A stretch of 64,000 nt of DNA from Arthrobacter_B citreus. GTDB lineage: Bacteria; Actinomycetota; Actinomycetes; Actinomycetales; Micrococcaceae. The translations under genes and the position numbers were made by a program. The notes below the pieces were generated by a model, which made no database searches, had not been told where the DNA came from, and saw only the letters and a program-made list of their open reading frames with translations. Positions 1 through 11,577 of this stretch are shown here, in pieces. Numbering within the stretch: the stretch's first letter is position 1; each line of letters begins with the position of its first letter. The stretch lies in NCBI RefSeq assembly GCF_042429235.1, contig NZ_JBHMBA010000008.1. One strand, written 5' to 3'.

Positions 1-2231
1 GAACATCCCAGCTCTCGCAGTTCATGGACCAGAACAACCCGCTCGCCGGACTGACGCACAAGCGCCGCCTGTCCGCGCTGGGCCCGGGTGGTCTGTCCCG
101 TGACCGCGCAGGCATGGAAGTCCGAGACGTCCACCCCTCGCACTACGGCCGCATGTGCCCCATCGAAACCCCTGAAGGTCCGAACATTGGCCTGATCGGT
201 TCGCTGGCGTCCTACGCCCGGATCAACGCTTTCGGCTTCATCGAAACGCCGTACCGCAAGGTTATCAACGGCGTCGTCACCGACCAGGTTGATTACCTGA
301 CGGCCGACGACGAAGTGGAGCGCACCATTGCCCAGGCAAACGCTCCGCTGCGCGAAGACCAGCACTTCGCCGAGGACCTCGTCCTCGTGCGTGCCCGCGG
401 CGGTTCCGGCGAGCCCGTGCTCGTCGAGCCCGAAGGCGTGGAATACATGGACGTCTCCCCGCGCCAGATGGTGTCGGTGGCCACCGCCCTGATTCCGTTC
501 CTGGAGCACGATGACGCCAACCGCGCCCTCATGGGTGCGAACATGCAGCGCCAGGCCGTGCCGCTGCTCCGTTCCGAGCGCCCCGTCGTGGGCACCGGCA
601 TGGAGAAGTACGCAGCTGTTGACGCCGGCGACTCAGTCACCGCCGTCAAGCCCGGCGTCGTGACCGAGGTCTCCGCTGAGCTCGTTACCGTCATGAACGA
701 CGACGGCACCGAGTCCAACTACCCGATCATGAAGTTCGCGCGCTCCAACCAGGGCAACGCGTACAACCAGCGGGTCCTGGTTTCCGAAGGCGCACGCGTC
801 GAGGTCAACAGCATCATCGCCGACGGTCCGTCCACGGACCAGGGCGAGCTGGCACTGGGTAAGAACCTGCTCGTGGCATTCATGTCATGGGAAGGCCACA
901 ACTACGAGGATGCGATCATCCTCTCCCAGCGCATGGTCTCCGACGACGTCCTCACCTCCATCCACATCGAGGAGCACGAAGTTGATGCCCGCGACACCAA
1001 GCTTGGTGCCGAGGAAATCACCCGTGACATCCCCAACGTGTCCGAGGAAGTGCTCTCCCAGCTGGACGAGCGCGGCATCATCCACATTGGTGCCGAGGTT
1101 GAAGCCGGCGACATCCTGGTTGGCCGCGTCACCCCCAAGGGTGAGACGGAACTGACTCCGGAAGAGCGCCTGCTGCGCGCCATCTTCGGCGAGAAGAGCC
1201 GCGAAGTCCGCGACACCTCCCTGAAGGTGCCCCACGGCGAGTCCGGCACGGTCATCGGTGTCCGCATCTTCGACCGCGACAACGACGACGAGCTGCCCCC
1301 GGGCGTGAACCAGCTGGTGCGCGTCTACGTCGCCCACAAGCGCAAGATCACGGACGGCGACAAGCTGGCCGGCCGCCACGGCAACAAGGGCGTCATCTCC
1401 AAGATCCTCCCGATCGAAGACATGCCGTTCATGGAAGACGGAACCCCCGTCGACATCGTCCTGAACCCGCTGGGTGTTCCGGGCCGCATGAACGTCGGCC
1501 AGGTCCTGGAAATCCACCTTGGCTGGGCTGCCAAGCAGGGCTGGAAGATCGACGGCAACCCCGACTGGGTCAAGAACCTTCCGGAACTGCCGCGCGAATC
1601 CGGCCCCACCACGGTCGCCACCCCGGTGTTCGACGGTGCCAGTGAAGACGAAATCACCGGCCTGCTCGATTCCACCAACGTGACCCGTGACGGCAACCGC
1701 CTGATCGGCGCTTCCGGTAAGGCCCGGATGTTCGACGGCCGCTCGGGCCAGCCGTTCCCGGAGCCCATCTCCGTGGGTTACATGTACATCCTGAAGCTGC
1801 ACCACCTTGTTGATGACAAGATCCATGCACGCTCCACCGGTCCGTACTCCATGATCACCCAGCAGCCGCTGGGTGGTAAGGCACAGTTCGGTGGCCAGCG
1901 CTTCGGTGAAATGGAAGTTTGGGCCCTGGAAGCGTACGGCGCCGCCTACACGCTGCAGGAACTGCTGACCATCAAGTCGGATGACATCCACGGCCGCGTG
2001 AAGGTCTACGAGGCCATCGTCAAGGGCGAGAACATCCCGGAGCCCGGTGTTCCGGAGTCCTTCAAGGTGCTCATCAAGGAAATGCAGTCGCTCTGCCTGA
2101 ATGTGGAAGTACTCTCCACCGAGGGCAACACGATTGAAATGCGTGACTCGGATGAAGAAGTCTTCCGGGCCGCGGAAGAACTGGGTATCGATCTGTCCCG
2201 CGCAGAGCCCAGCTCCGTAGAAGAGGTTTAG
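1..2231 (+). CDS. rpoB: RNA polymerase beta subunit (5' end outside window)
   Basis: Catalytic beta subunit of RNA polymerase. The reading frame is open from the first base (first full codon at position 3), so the N-terminal third lies outside the window; about 742 residues are visible against roughly 1,150-1,170 for the family. It opens on the rifampicin-binding cluster TSQLSQFMDQNNPL, followed by THKRRLSALGPGGL and the conserved PIETPEGPNIGLI. Residues equivalent to E. coli Asp516, His526 and Ser531 are wild type, so no classical resistance change is seen in this part. The C-terminal GGKAQFGGQRFGEME, which contacts beta-prime, is intact. It is followed 96 bases later by rpoC on the same strand, the universal rpoBC order. 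Confidence 0.98.
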   Translation, partial: TSQLSQFMDQNNPLAGLTHKRRLSALGPGGLSRDRAGMEVRDVHPSHYGRMCPIETPEGPNIGLIGSLASYARINAFGFIETPYRKVINGVVTDQVDYLTADDEVERTIAQANAPLREDQHFAEDLVLVRARGGSGEPVLVEPEGVEYMDVSPRQMVSVATALIPFLEHDDANRALMGANMQRQAVPLLRSERPVVGTGMEKYAAVDAGDSVTAVKPGVVTEVSAELVTVMNDDGTESNYPIMKFARSNQGNAYNQRVLVSEGARVEVNSIIADGPSTDQGELALGKNLLVAFMSWEGHNYEDAIILSQRMVSDDVLTSIHIEEHEVDARDTKLGAEEITRDIPNVSEEVLSQLDERGIIHIGAEVEAGDILVGRVTPKGETELTPEERLLRAIFGEKSREVRDTSLKVPHGESGTVIGVRIFDRDNDDELPPGVNQLVRVYVAHKRKITDGDKLAGRHGNKGVISKILPIEDMPFMEDGTPVDIVLNPLGVPGRMNVGQVLEIHLGWAAKQGWKIDGNPDWVKNLPELPRESGPTTVATPVFDGASEDEITGLLDSTNVTRDGNRLIGASGKARMFDGRSGQPFPEPISVGYMYILKLHHLVDDKIHARSTGPYSMITQQPLGGKAQFGGQRFGEMEVWALEAYGAAYTLQELLTIKSDDIHGRVKVYEAIVKGENIPEPGVPESFKVLIKEMQSLCLNVEVLSTEGNTIEMRDSDEEVFRAAEELGIDLSRAEPSSVEEV

Positions 2232-2238
2232 CCGAGCC

Positions 2239-2264
2239 GGCCGGTCCGCTGACGCGGGCCGGCC
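2239..2264 (+). terminator. hairpin between rpoB and rpoC (attenuator or processing site)
   Basis: An 11 bp stem (2239-2249 with 2254-2264, one G-T pair) closes a TGAC tetraloop directly after the rpoB stop codon. There is no T run behind it, so it is more likely an attenuating, stabilising or processing hairpin than a full terminator. rpoC begins 63 bases downstream. Confidence 0.5.
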
Positions 2265-2327
2265 TCCGGCAGCCCCTTCCCGTACCCGAGACATTCAGAT
2301 TTAGAGAACAAGAGAGAACAGGGACCC

Positions 2328-6218
<3,891 letters not shown>

Positions 6219-6227
6219 CCTCCAACG

Positions 6228-6296
6228 CTTCAGCCGGCTTGTCTTGAGCCGGCCGAAGTAAGGGAAGGCTCCGCACCGTTTGGTGCGGGGCCTTCC
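6228..6296 (+). terminator. tandem hairpins ending the rpoBC transcript
   Basis: Two consecutive hairpins follow the rpoC stop codon. The first pairs 6228-6239 with 6247-6258 (12 bp, one mismatch). The second pairs 6263-6277 with 6282-6296 (15 bp, one G-T pair) around a GTTT loop. Neither has a long T run, as is common for terminators in high-GC actinobacteria. The second is strong enough to end transcription before the rpsL region. Confidence 0.75.
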
Positions 6297-6796
6297 GTGC
6301 CTTAACGCCCATATCCGGCCACACTGGTGCCGCTTCCACAGTCCGGGGTGTTTCCGGCCCGCCAGGACCCGGGGGAGGGGTGATTGCAGCAATAGATCCC
6401 TGCAGGCGGGCAACTCCCGGCTCCGGTGAGAGTACTCTGGAAGAAGCCGTTGCAGGAGTGCTGCCGGGCGGAATGTGACTTCGGGCGCACCGGCGGGATG
6501 TCCGGCTTAAGTCTGATAGACTAGGTACTAATTGTTTGTGTGGCAGTGGATGAAGGACGTTCACGAAATCCCTCGGGAGCTTCGTGGAGCGGGCCTGTTT
6601 CCGGGTTGCAGGGTTCCTGTGCAACGAATGCCACACTTTTGCACGCCTACGGTCGCTTTCGGCGAGAGTTTCGGAACTTATCGAGGGCACTGCGGCAACG
6701 ACGACTTAAAGCGCGTCGCCTCGGCTGTTCCGACAGCTGACAGCGGGGCGATGCAACCAAGAGAACTTATCTCGAGAAAAAACGGAGAACACGAAA
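6297..6796 (+). promoter_or_regulatory. 500 bp gap with the rpsL (str operon) promoter and leader
   Basis: No convincing gene lies here; the open frame starting at 6532 runs into rpsL in a different frame and looks unlike any protein. A TAGACT hexamer at 6517-6522 fits an actinobacterial -10 element, and the same hexamer occurs upstream of tuf, rpsJ and secY. No good -35 box is seen at the right distance. If the box is used, the rpsL-rpsG-fusA mRNA would carry a leader of about 270 nt, which might hold a regulatory structure. I did not recognise a known riboswitch or ribosomal-protein leader. Confidence 0.45.
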
Positions 6797-7171
6797 GTGC
6801 CTACGATTCAGCAGCTGGTCCGCAAGGGCCGGTCACCCAAGGTCTCCAAGACCAAGGCTCCCGCCCTTCAGGGAAGCCCCATGCGCCGTGGTGTTTGCAC
6901 CCGCGTTTACACCACCACCCCGAAGAAGCCGAACTCTGCGCTCCGTAAGGTTGCCCGCGTGCGCCTCAATGGCGGCATCGAAGTAACCGCTTACATCCCC
7001 GGTGTTGGCCACAACCTGCAGGAACACTCCATCGTCCTCGTTCGCGGCGGTCGAGTGAAGGACCTGCCCGGTGTTCGTTACAAGATCGTTCGCGGCGCAC
7101 TGGACACCCAGGGTGTCAAGAACCGCAAGCAGGCTCGCAGCCGTTACGGCGCGAAGATGGAGAAGAAGTAA
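6797..7171 (+). CDS. rpsL: 30S ribosomal protein S12
   Basis: Decoding-centre protein of the small subunit, 124 residues, the usual length. The protein begins VPTIQQLVRKGR from a GTG codon at 6797, preceded by a GGAGA-type ribosome site. Both loops that determine streptomycin response, TPKKPNSALRK and RVKDLPGVRYKIVRG, are present with their lysines unchanged, so nothing here predicts streptomycin resistance. It is the first gene of the str operon; rpsG starts one base after its stop codon, pointing to translational coupling. Confidence 0.98.
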   Translation: MPTIQQLVRKGRSPKVSKTKAPALQGSPMRRGVCTRVYTTTPKKPNSALRKVARVRLNGGIEVTAYIPGVGHNLQEHSIVLVRGGRVKDLPGVRYKIVRGALDTQGVKNRKQARSRYGAKMEKK

Positions 7172-7172
7172 T

Positions 7173-7643
7173 ATGCCCCGCAAGGGTCCGGCCCCCAAGC
7201 GGCCGCTAGTTCTGGATCCCGTCTACGGTTCCCCTCTGGTCACTCAGCTGATCAACAAGGTTCTCGTTGACGGTAAGAAGTCCACCGCAGAGCGCATCGT
7301 TTACGGTGCACTTGCCGGCGCTCAGGAAAAGACCGGGGGAGACCCCGTTGCAGCCCTGAAGAAGGCTATGGACAACATCAAGCCGAGCCTTGAGGTTAAG
7401 TCCCGCCGCGTTGGCGGTGCCACCTACCAGGTTCCCGTCGAGGTCAAGCCGGGCCGTGCAACTGCACTGGCACTGCGCTGGCTGGTTGGGTACTCCAAGG
7501 CCCGCCGCGAGAAGACCATGACCGAGCGTCTGCGCAACGAGATCCTGGATGCGTCCAACGGTCTCGGTGCCGCAGTGAAGCGCCGCGAGGACACCCACAA
7601 GATGGCCGAATCCAACAAGGCCTTCGCCCACTACCGCTGGTAA
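7173..7643 (+). CDS. rpsG: 30S ribosomal protein S7
   Basis: Primary 16S rRNA-binding protein that nucleates assembly of the small-subunit head, 156 residues as in most bacteria. The frame is open upstream of the ATG at 7173, but that ATG gives the family N-terminus MPRKGPAPKR and its ribosome site lies in the last codons of rpsL. The body contains DPVYGSPLVTQLINKVLVDG and ends in HKMAESNKAFAHYRW. In E. coli S7 represses its own operon; whether that holds here cannot be told from the sequence. Confidence 0.97.
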   Translation: MPRKGPAPKRPLVLDPVYGSPLVTQLINKVLVDGKKSTAERIVYGALAGAQEKTGGDPVAALKKAMDNIKPSLEVKSRRVGGATYQVPVEVKPGRATALALRWLVGYSKARREKTMTERLRNEILDASNGLGAAVKRREDTHKMAESNKAFAHYRW

Positions 7644-7672
7644 AAAGCCTGGCCGACGGCGGCCGCTCTTCA

Positions 7673-7706
7673 GGCCCTGTATCCCGCTCCGGCGGGGTGC
7701 AGGGCC
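7673..7706 (+). other. hairpin between rpsG and fusA
   Basis: A GC-rich hairpin pairs 7673-7679 with 7700-7706 (7 bp, perfect) and continues inward after a two-base internal loop with six more pairs. There is no T run. It lies 51 bases before fusA, so it may set the relative expression of fusA or act as a processing site. It is too weak a signal to call a terminator. Confidence 0.4.
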
Positions 7707-7757
7707 GGAAGCAGATAAACGCAGTCGAACCGGCAAACACCAAATAAGGGAGAAACC

Positions 7758-9872
7758 GTGGCACTTGACGTGCTTACCGACCTGAAAAAGGTCCGCAACA
7801 TCGGCATCATGGCCCACATTGATGCCGGCAAGACCACCACCACCGAGCGCATCCTGTTCTACACCGGTGTCAACCACAAGATCGGTGAGACCCACGACGG
7901 TGCGTCCACCATGGACTGGATGGCACAGGAGCAGGAGCGGGGTATCACCATTACCTCCGCAGCTACCACTTGCTACTGGGACAACAACCAGATCAACATC
8001 ATCGACACACCGGGTCACGTTGACTTCACTGTCGAGGTTGAGCGGTCCCTGCGCGTGCTTGACGGCGCCGTAGCTGTCTTCGACGGCAAGGAAGGCGTGG
8101 AGCCGCAGTCTGAGACTGTTTGGCGCCAGGCTGACAAGTACAACGTTCCGCGCATCTGCTTCGTCAACAAGATGGACAAGCTCGGCGCTGACTTCTACTT
8201 CACCGTGGACACCATCATCAACCGCCTTGGCGCCAAGCCGCTGGTTATCCAGCTGCCCATCGGTGCTGAGAGCGAGTTTGAGGGCGTTGTCGACCTCGTC
8301 GAAATGCGTGCCCTGACCTGGCGCGGCGACTCCAAGGGTGATGTCACCATGGGCGCCAAGTACGAGATCGAGCCCATTCCGGCAGACCTGCAGGAAAAGG
8401 CCGAAGAGTACCGCGCAGCGCTGATCGAGGCTGTTGCCGAGGCCAGCGACGAGCTGATGAACAAGTACCTCGAAGGTGAAGAATTCACCACCGAGGAAAT
8501 CAAGGCCGGCATCCGCCACCTGACCATCAACTCGCTGGTCTACCCGGTGCTCTGCGGCTCGGCGTTCAAGAACCGCGGCGTACAGCCGATGCTTGACGCT
8601 GTCGTTGCTTACCTGCCGAACCCGCTTGACGTGCCGAACATCAAGGGCCACGACATCCGCGACGAAGAGGTTGTCCTCGAACGCGCCGCTGATGCCAACG
8701 CCCCGTTCTCGGCCCTGGCGTTCAAGGTTGTCACCCACCCGTTCTTCGGGCGTCTGACCTACATCCGCGTGTACTCCGGTCACGCTGCTTCCGGTGCCCA
8801 GGTCATGAATGCGACCAAGCAGAAGAAGGAGCGCATCGGAAAGCTCTTCCAGATGCACGCCAACAAGGAAAACCCGGTCGAGGAAATCACGACGGGCCAC
8901 ATCTACGCGGCTATCGGCCTGAAGGACACGACCACGGGCGACACCCTGTGCGACCTTCAGAACCCGATCGTGCTGGAATCCATGAGCTTCCCGGAGCCCG
9001 TGATTTCCGTGGCCATCGAGCCGAAGACCAAGGGTGACCAGGAGAAGCTCTCCACGGCTATCCAGAAGCTCTCCGAAGAGGACCCGACCTTCCAGGTCTC
9101 CCTCGACGAGGACACAGGCCAGACCATCATCGCCGGTATGGGCGAGCTGCACCTGGACATCCTGGTTGACCGTATGCGCCGCGAGTTCCGCGTCGAGGCC
9201 AACGTGGGCAAGCCCCAGGTTGCCTACCGCGAAACCATCAAGCGCGCTGTGGCCAAGCATGACTACACGCACAAGAAGCAGACCGGTGGTTCGGGCCAGT
9301 TCGCAAAGGTCCAGATCGCGATCGAGCCGCTGGATACTTCCGAAGGCACCTTCTACGAGTTCGACAATAAGGTCACCGGTGGCCGTATTCCCCGCGAATA
9401 CATCCCCTCGGTTGACCAGGGCATCCAGAGCGCGCTTACTGACGGTGTGCTCGCCGGCTACCCCGTGGTGGGCATCAAGGCAATCCTGCTTGACGGTGCA
9501 TACCACGACGTCGACTCCTCGGAAATGGCGTTCAAGATCGCAGGACGGCAGGCTTTCAAGGAAGCCGCACGTCTCGCGAACCCTGTGCTGCTCGAACCGC
9601 TGATGGATGTTGAAGTCCGCACCCCTGAGGAATACATGGGTGAAGTTATCGGTGACATCAACTCCCGCCGCGGACAGATGCAGTCCATGGAAGACGCCGC
9701 AGGCGTGAAGGTCATCCGTGCTCACGTACCGCTGTCCGGCATGTTCGGGTACATCGGCGACCTGCGTTCCAAGACGCAGGGCCGCGCTGTGTACTCCATG
9801 TCGTTCAACAGCTACGCGGAGGTCCCGAAGGCAGTTGCCGACGAGATCATCCAGAAGACGCGCGGCGAATAA
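7758..9872 (+). CDS. fusA: translation elongation factor G
   Basis: GTPase that drives tRNA-mRNA translocation and, with ribosome recycling factor, splits post-termination ribosomes; 704 residues, full length. The G-domain motifs are clear: AHIDAGKT at residues 19-26 (P loop), DTPGH at 83-87 and NKMD at 137-140. The switch-I region carries ERGITITSAATTCYW. Domains II to V follow, with the conserved GGSGQFAKV and C-terminal GYIGDLRSKTQGRA. The start is GTG at 7758 behind an AAGGGAGAA ribosome site. Only one fusA copy is present in this window. Confidence 0.98.
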   Translation: MALDVLTDLKKVRNIGIMAHIDAGKTTTTERILFYTGVNHKIGETHDGASTMDWMAQEQERGITITSAATTCYWDNNQINIIDTPGHVDFTVEVERSLRVLDGAVAVFDGKEGVEPQSETVWRQADKYNVPRICFVNKMDKLGADFYFTVDTIINRLGAKPLVIQLPIGAESEFEGVVDLVEMRALTWRGDSKGDVTMGAKYEIEPIPADLQEKAEEYRAALIEAVAEASDELMNKYLEGEEFTTEEIKAGIRHLTINSLVYPVLCGSAFKNRGVQPMLDAVVAYLPNPLDVPNIKGHDIRDEEVVLERAADANAPFSALAFKVVTHPFFGRLTYIRVYSGHAASGAQVMNATKQKKERIGKLFQMHANKENPVEEITTGHIYAAIGLKDTTTGDTLCDLQNPIVLESMSFPEPVISVAIEPKTKGDQEKLSTAIQKLSEEDPTFQVSLDEDTGQTIIAGMGELHLDILVDRMRREFRVEANVGKPQVAYRETIKRAVAKHDYTHKKQTGGSGQFAKVQIAIEPLDTSEGTFYEFDNKVTGGRIPREYIPSVDQGIQSALTDGVLAGYPVVGIKAILLDGAYHDVDSSEMAFKIAGRQAFKEAARLANPVLLEPLMDVEVRTPEEYMGEVIGDINSRRGQMQSMEDAAGVKVIRAHVPLSGMFGYIGDLRSKTQGRAVYSMSFNSYAEVPKAVADEIIQKTRGE

Positions 9873-9883
9873 AAACCCTGGTC

Positions 9884-9955
9884 GGTGTTCCGGGGGAAAC
9901 TTCGGAACACCGCACCGTGTGCAGCGGGCCATGGCCCCGGCCGGAAGCCCGCTGC
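9884..9955 (+). other. two hairpins in the fusA-tuf spacer
   Basis: Immediately after fusA, 9884-9892 pairs perfectly with 9903-9911 (9 bp, 10-base loop). A second perfect 9 bp stem pairs 9921-9929 with 9947-9955. Neither is followed by T residues. They probably reduce read-through from the str operon, leaving tuf to its own promoter downstream. Confidence 0.45.
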
Positions 9956-10026
9956 ATAGCCAAACTGAGCGGCCTCGCCAGGCTGCTGCGGAAAAACGGC
10001 AATTTCATCAAATAAACAGCCCCCAG

Positions 10027-10032
10027 TAGACT
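10027..10032 (+). promoter_or_regulatory. candidate -10 box of the tuf promoter
   Basis: TAGACT matches the actinobacterial -10 pattern TANNNT. A weak -35-like TTCATC lies 17 bases upstream (10004-10009). Transcription from here would give a leader of about 60 nt containing the hairpin at 10061-10081. The same TAGACT hexamer precedes rpsL, rpsJ and secY. Confidence 0.45.
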
Positions 10033-10060
10033 TACATCAGTTTCAGCAGCGAGAAGCGCT

Positions 10061-10081
10061 GTTGAAGATTGAGTCTTCAAC
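10061..10081 (+). other. leader hairpin just before the tuf ribosome site
   Basis: A perfect 8 bp stem (10061-10068 with 10074-10081) with a 5-base loop ends six bases before the AGGAGG ribosome site of tuf (10088-10093). It could stabilise the mRNA 5' end or tune ribosome access. Confidence 0.45.
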
Positions 10082-10098
10082 CTTTCTAGGAGGAACCC

Positions 10099-11289
10099 GT
10101 GGCGAAGGCAAAGTTCGAGCGGACTAAGCCGCACGTCAACATCGGCACCATTGGTCACGTTGACCATGGAAAGACGACGTTGACCGCTGCCATTTCGAAG
10201 GTACTTGCTGACAAGTACCCTGATCTGAATGAAAAGCGCGATTTCGCTGCTATCGACTCTGCACCTGAAGAGCGCCAGCGCGGTATCACCATCAACATCT
10301 CGCACATCGAGTACCAGACCGAGAAGCGCCACTACGCACACGTAGACGCCCCCGGTCACGCTGACTACATCAAGAACATGATCACTGGTGCAGCTCAGAT
10401 GGACGGCGCAATCCTCGTGGTTGCCGCTACCGACGGTCCGATGGCCCAGACCCGCGAGCACGTTCTGCTGGCCCGCCAGGTTGGCGTTCCCTACCTGCTG
10501 GTCGCACTGAACAAGTCCGACATGGTCGATGACGAGGAACTTCTGGACCTCGTTGAAATGGAAGTTCGCGAACTGCTGAGCTCCCAGGAATTCGACGGCG
10601 ACAACGCTCCCGTCGTGCGCGTCTCCGGCCTCAAGGCTCTGGAAGGCGACCCCAAGTGGGTTGCTTCCGTCGAAGAGCTGATGGAAGCCGTTGACAACAA
10701 CGTGCCGGACCCGATCCGCGACAAGGACAAGCCGTTCCTGATGCCGATCGAGGACGTCTTCACGATCACCGGTCGTGGAACCGTTGTCACGGGCCGCGCC
10801 GAGCGCGGTACCCTCGCCATCAACTCCGAGGTCGAGATCGTCGGCATCCGTCCGGTCCAGAAGACCACGGTTACCGGTATCGAGATGTTCCACAAGCAGC
10901 TTGACGAAGCATGGGCCGGCGAGAACTGTGGCCTGCTGCTCCGCGGTATCAAGCGCGAAGACGTAGAGCGTGGCCAGGTTGTCGTAAAGCCGGGTTCCAT
11001 TACCCCGCACACCGACTTCGAAGCCAACGTCTACATCCTGTCCAAGGATGAAGGCGGACGCCACAACCCGTTCTACTCGAACTACCGCCCGCAGTTCTAC
11101 TTCCGTACCACGGACGTAACCGGCGTTATCACCCTCCCCGAGGGCACCGAAATGGTTATGCCCGGCGACAACACTGAGATGACCGTTGAGCTCATCCAGC
11201 CCATCGCCATGGAAGAGGGCCTCGGCTTCGCTATCCGCGAAGGCGGCCGCACCGTTGGTTCAGGCCGTGTCACCAAGATCATCAAGTAA
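10099..11289 (+). CDS. tuf: translation elongation factor Tu
   Basis: GTPase that delivers aminoacyl-tRNA to the ribosome; 396 residues, full length. Motifs are GHVDHGKT at residues 19-26, DAPGH at 83-87 and NKSD at 138-141, with the switch-I segment RQRGITINISHIEYQ. The ending GGRTVGSGRVTKIIK is typical. A GTG start at 10099 follows a near-perfect AGGAGG at good spacing. Codon use is very biased to C-ending codons, as expected for one of the most abundant proteins of the cell. It has its own candidate promoter and a strong terminator. Confidence 0.99.
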   Translation: MAKAKFERTKPHVNIGTIGHVDHGKTTLTAAISKVLADKYPDLNEKRDFAAIDSAPEERQRGITINISHIEYQTEKRHYAHVDAPGHADYIKNMITGAAQMDGAILVVAATDGPMAQTREHVLLARQVGVPYLLVALNKSDMVDDEELLDLVEMEVRELLSSQEFDGDNAPVVRVSGLKALEGDPKWVASVEELMEAVDNNVPDPIRDKDKPFLMPIEDVFTITGRGTVVTGRAERGTLAINSEVEIVGIRPVQKTTVTGIEMFHKQLDEAWAGENCGLLLRGIKREDVERGQVVVKPGSITPHTDFEANVYILSKDEGGRHNPFYSNYRPQFYFRTTDVTGVITLPEGTEMVMPGDNTEMTVELIQPIAMEEGLGFAIREGGRTVGSGRVTKIIK

Positions 11290-11348
11290 TTTCCTTACTT
11301 GCTGAATCTTCGGTGAGTTGCCGGTCCCAGCGGCCGGTTACGAACTGA

Positions 11349-11387
11349 AAAGAAGTCCCCGCTGCCTCAGGCAGCGGGGACTTCTTT
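11349..11387 (+). terminator. strong intrinsic terminator after tuf
   Basis: An 18 bp perfect stem (11349-11366 with 11370-11387) closes a 3-base loop and has A residues at its base and T residues at its 3' side. It is the clearest intrinsic terminator in the window and could work in both directions. Confidence 0.9.
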
Positions 11388-11439
11388 GCGTTCGCGCCCC
11401 TTTCGGCAGCTGACCTGTCCAGCTGCAGGCCTCCCTCCA

Positions 11440-11472
11440 CAGCACCGTTCCCAGCACCGTTCCCAGCACCGT
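11440..11472 (+). repeat. short tandem repeat, 12-base unit, about 2.8 copies
   Basis: The unit CAGCACCGTTCC repeats at 11440-11451 and 11452-11463, with a partial third copy at 11464-11472. It is non-coding and lies upstream of the large membrane-protein gene. I see no known binding-site match. Confidence 0.7.
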
Positions 11473-11577
11473 CCGCTGGGACATTGTCCACAGTGTGAGC
11501 CGGTGGCCGTTGAAGGTCCCAGCCGCCCCTAGGATATGGAGCAGGCTGCATTCTTTTACCGGGGGGTTTACGAAGAA

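Noticed and set aside
24..840. Rifampicin or streptomycin resistance changes in rpoB and rpsL
   Set aside because: The visible target residues of RpoB and the two critical lysines of S12 are wild type.
6532..6948. 138-codon plus-strand frame before and into rpsL
   Set aside because: It overlaps rpsL in another frame, has no ribosome site and looks like no known protein.
7206..9932. 908-codon minus-strand frame across rpsG and fusA
   Set aside because: Antisense shadow of two essential genes; composition is Val/Asp/Leu-rich as expected for reverse reading of GC-rich codons.
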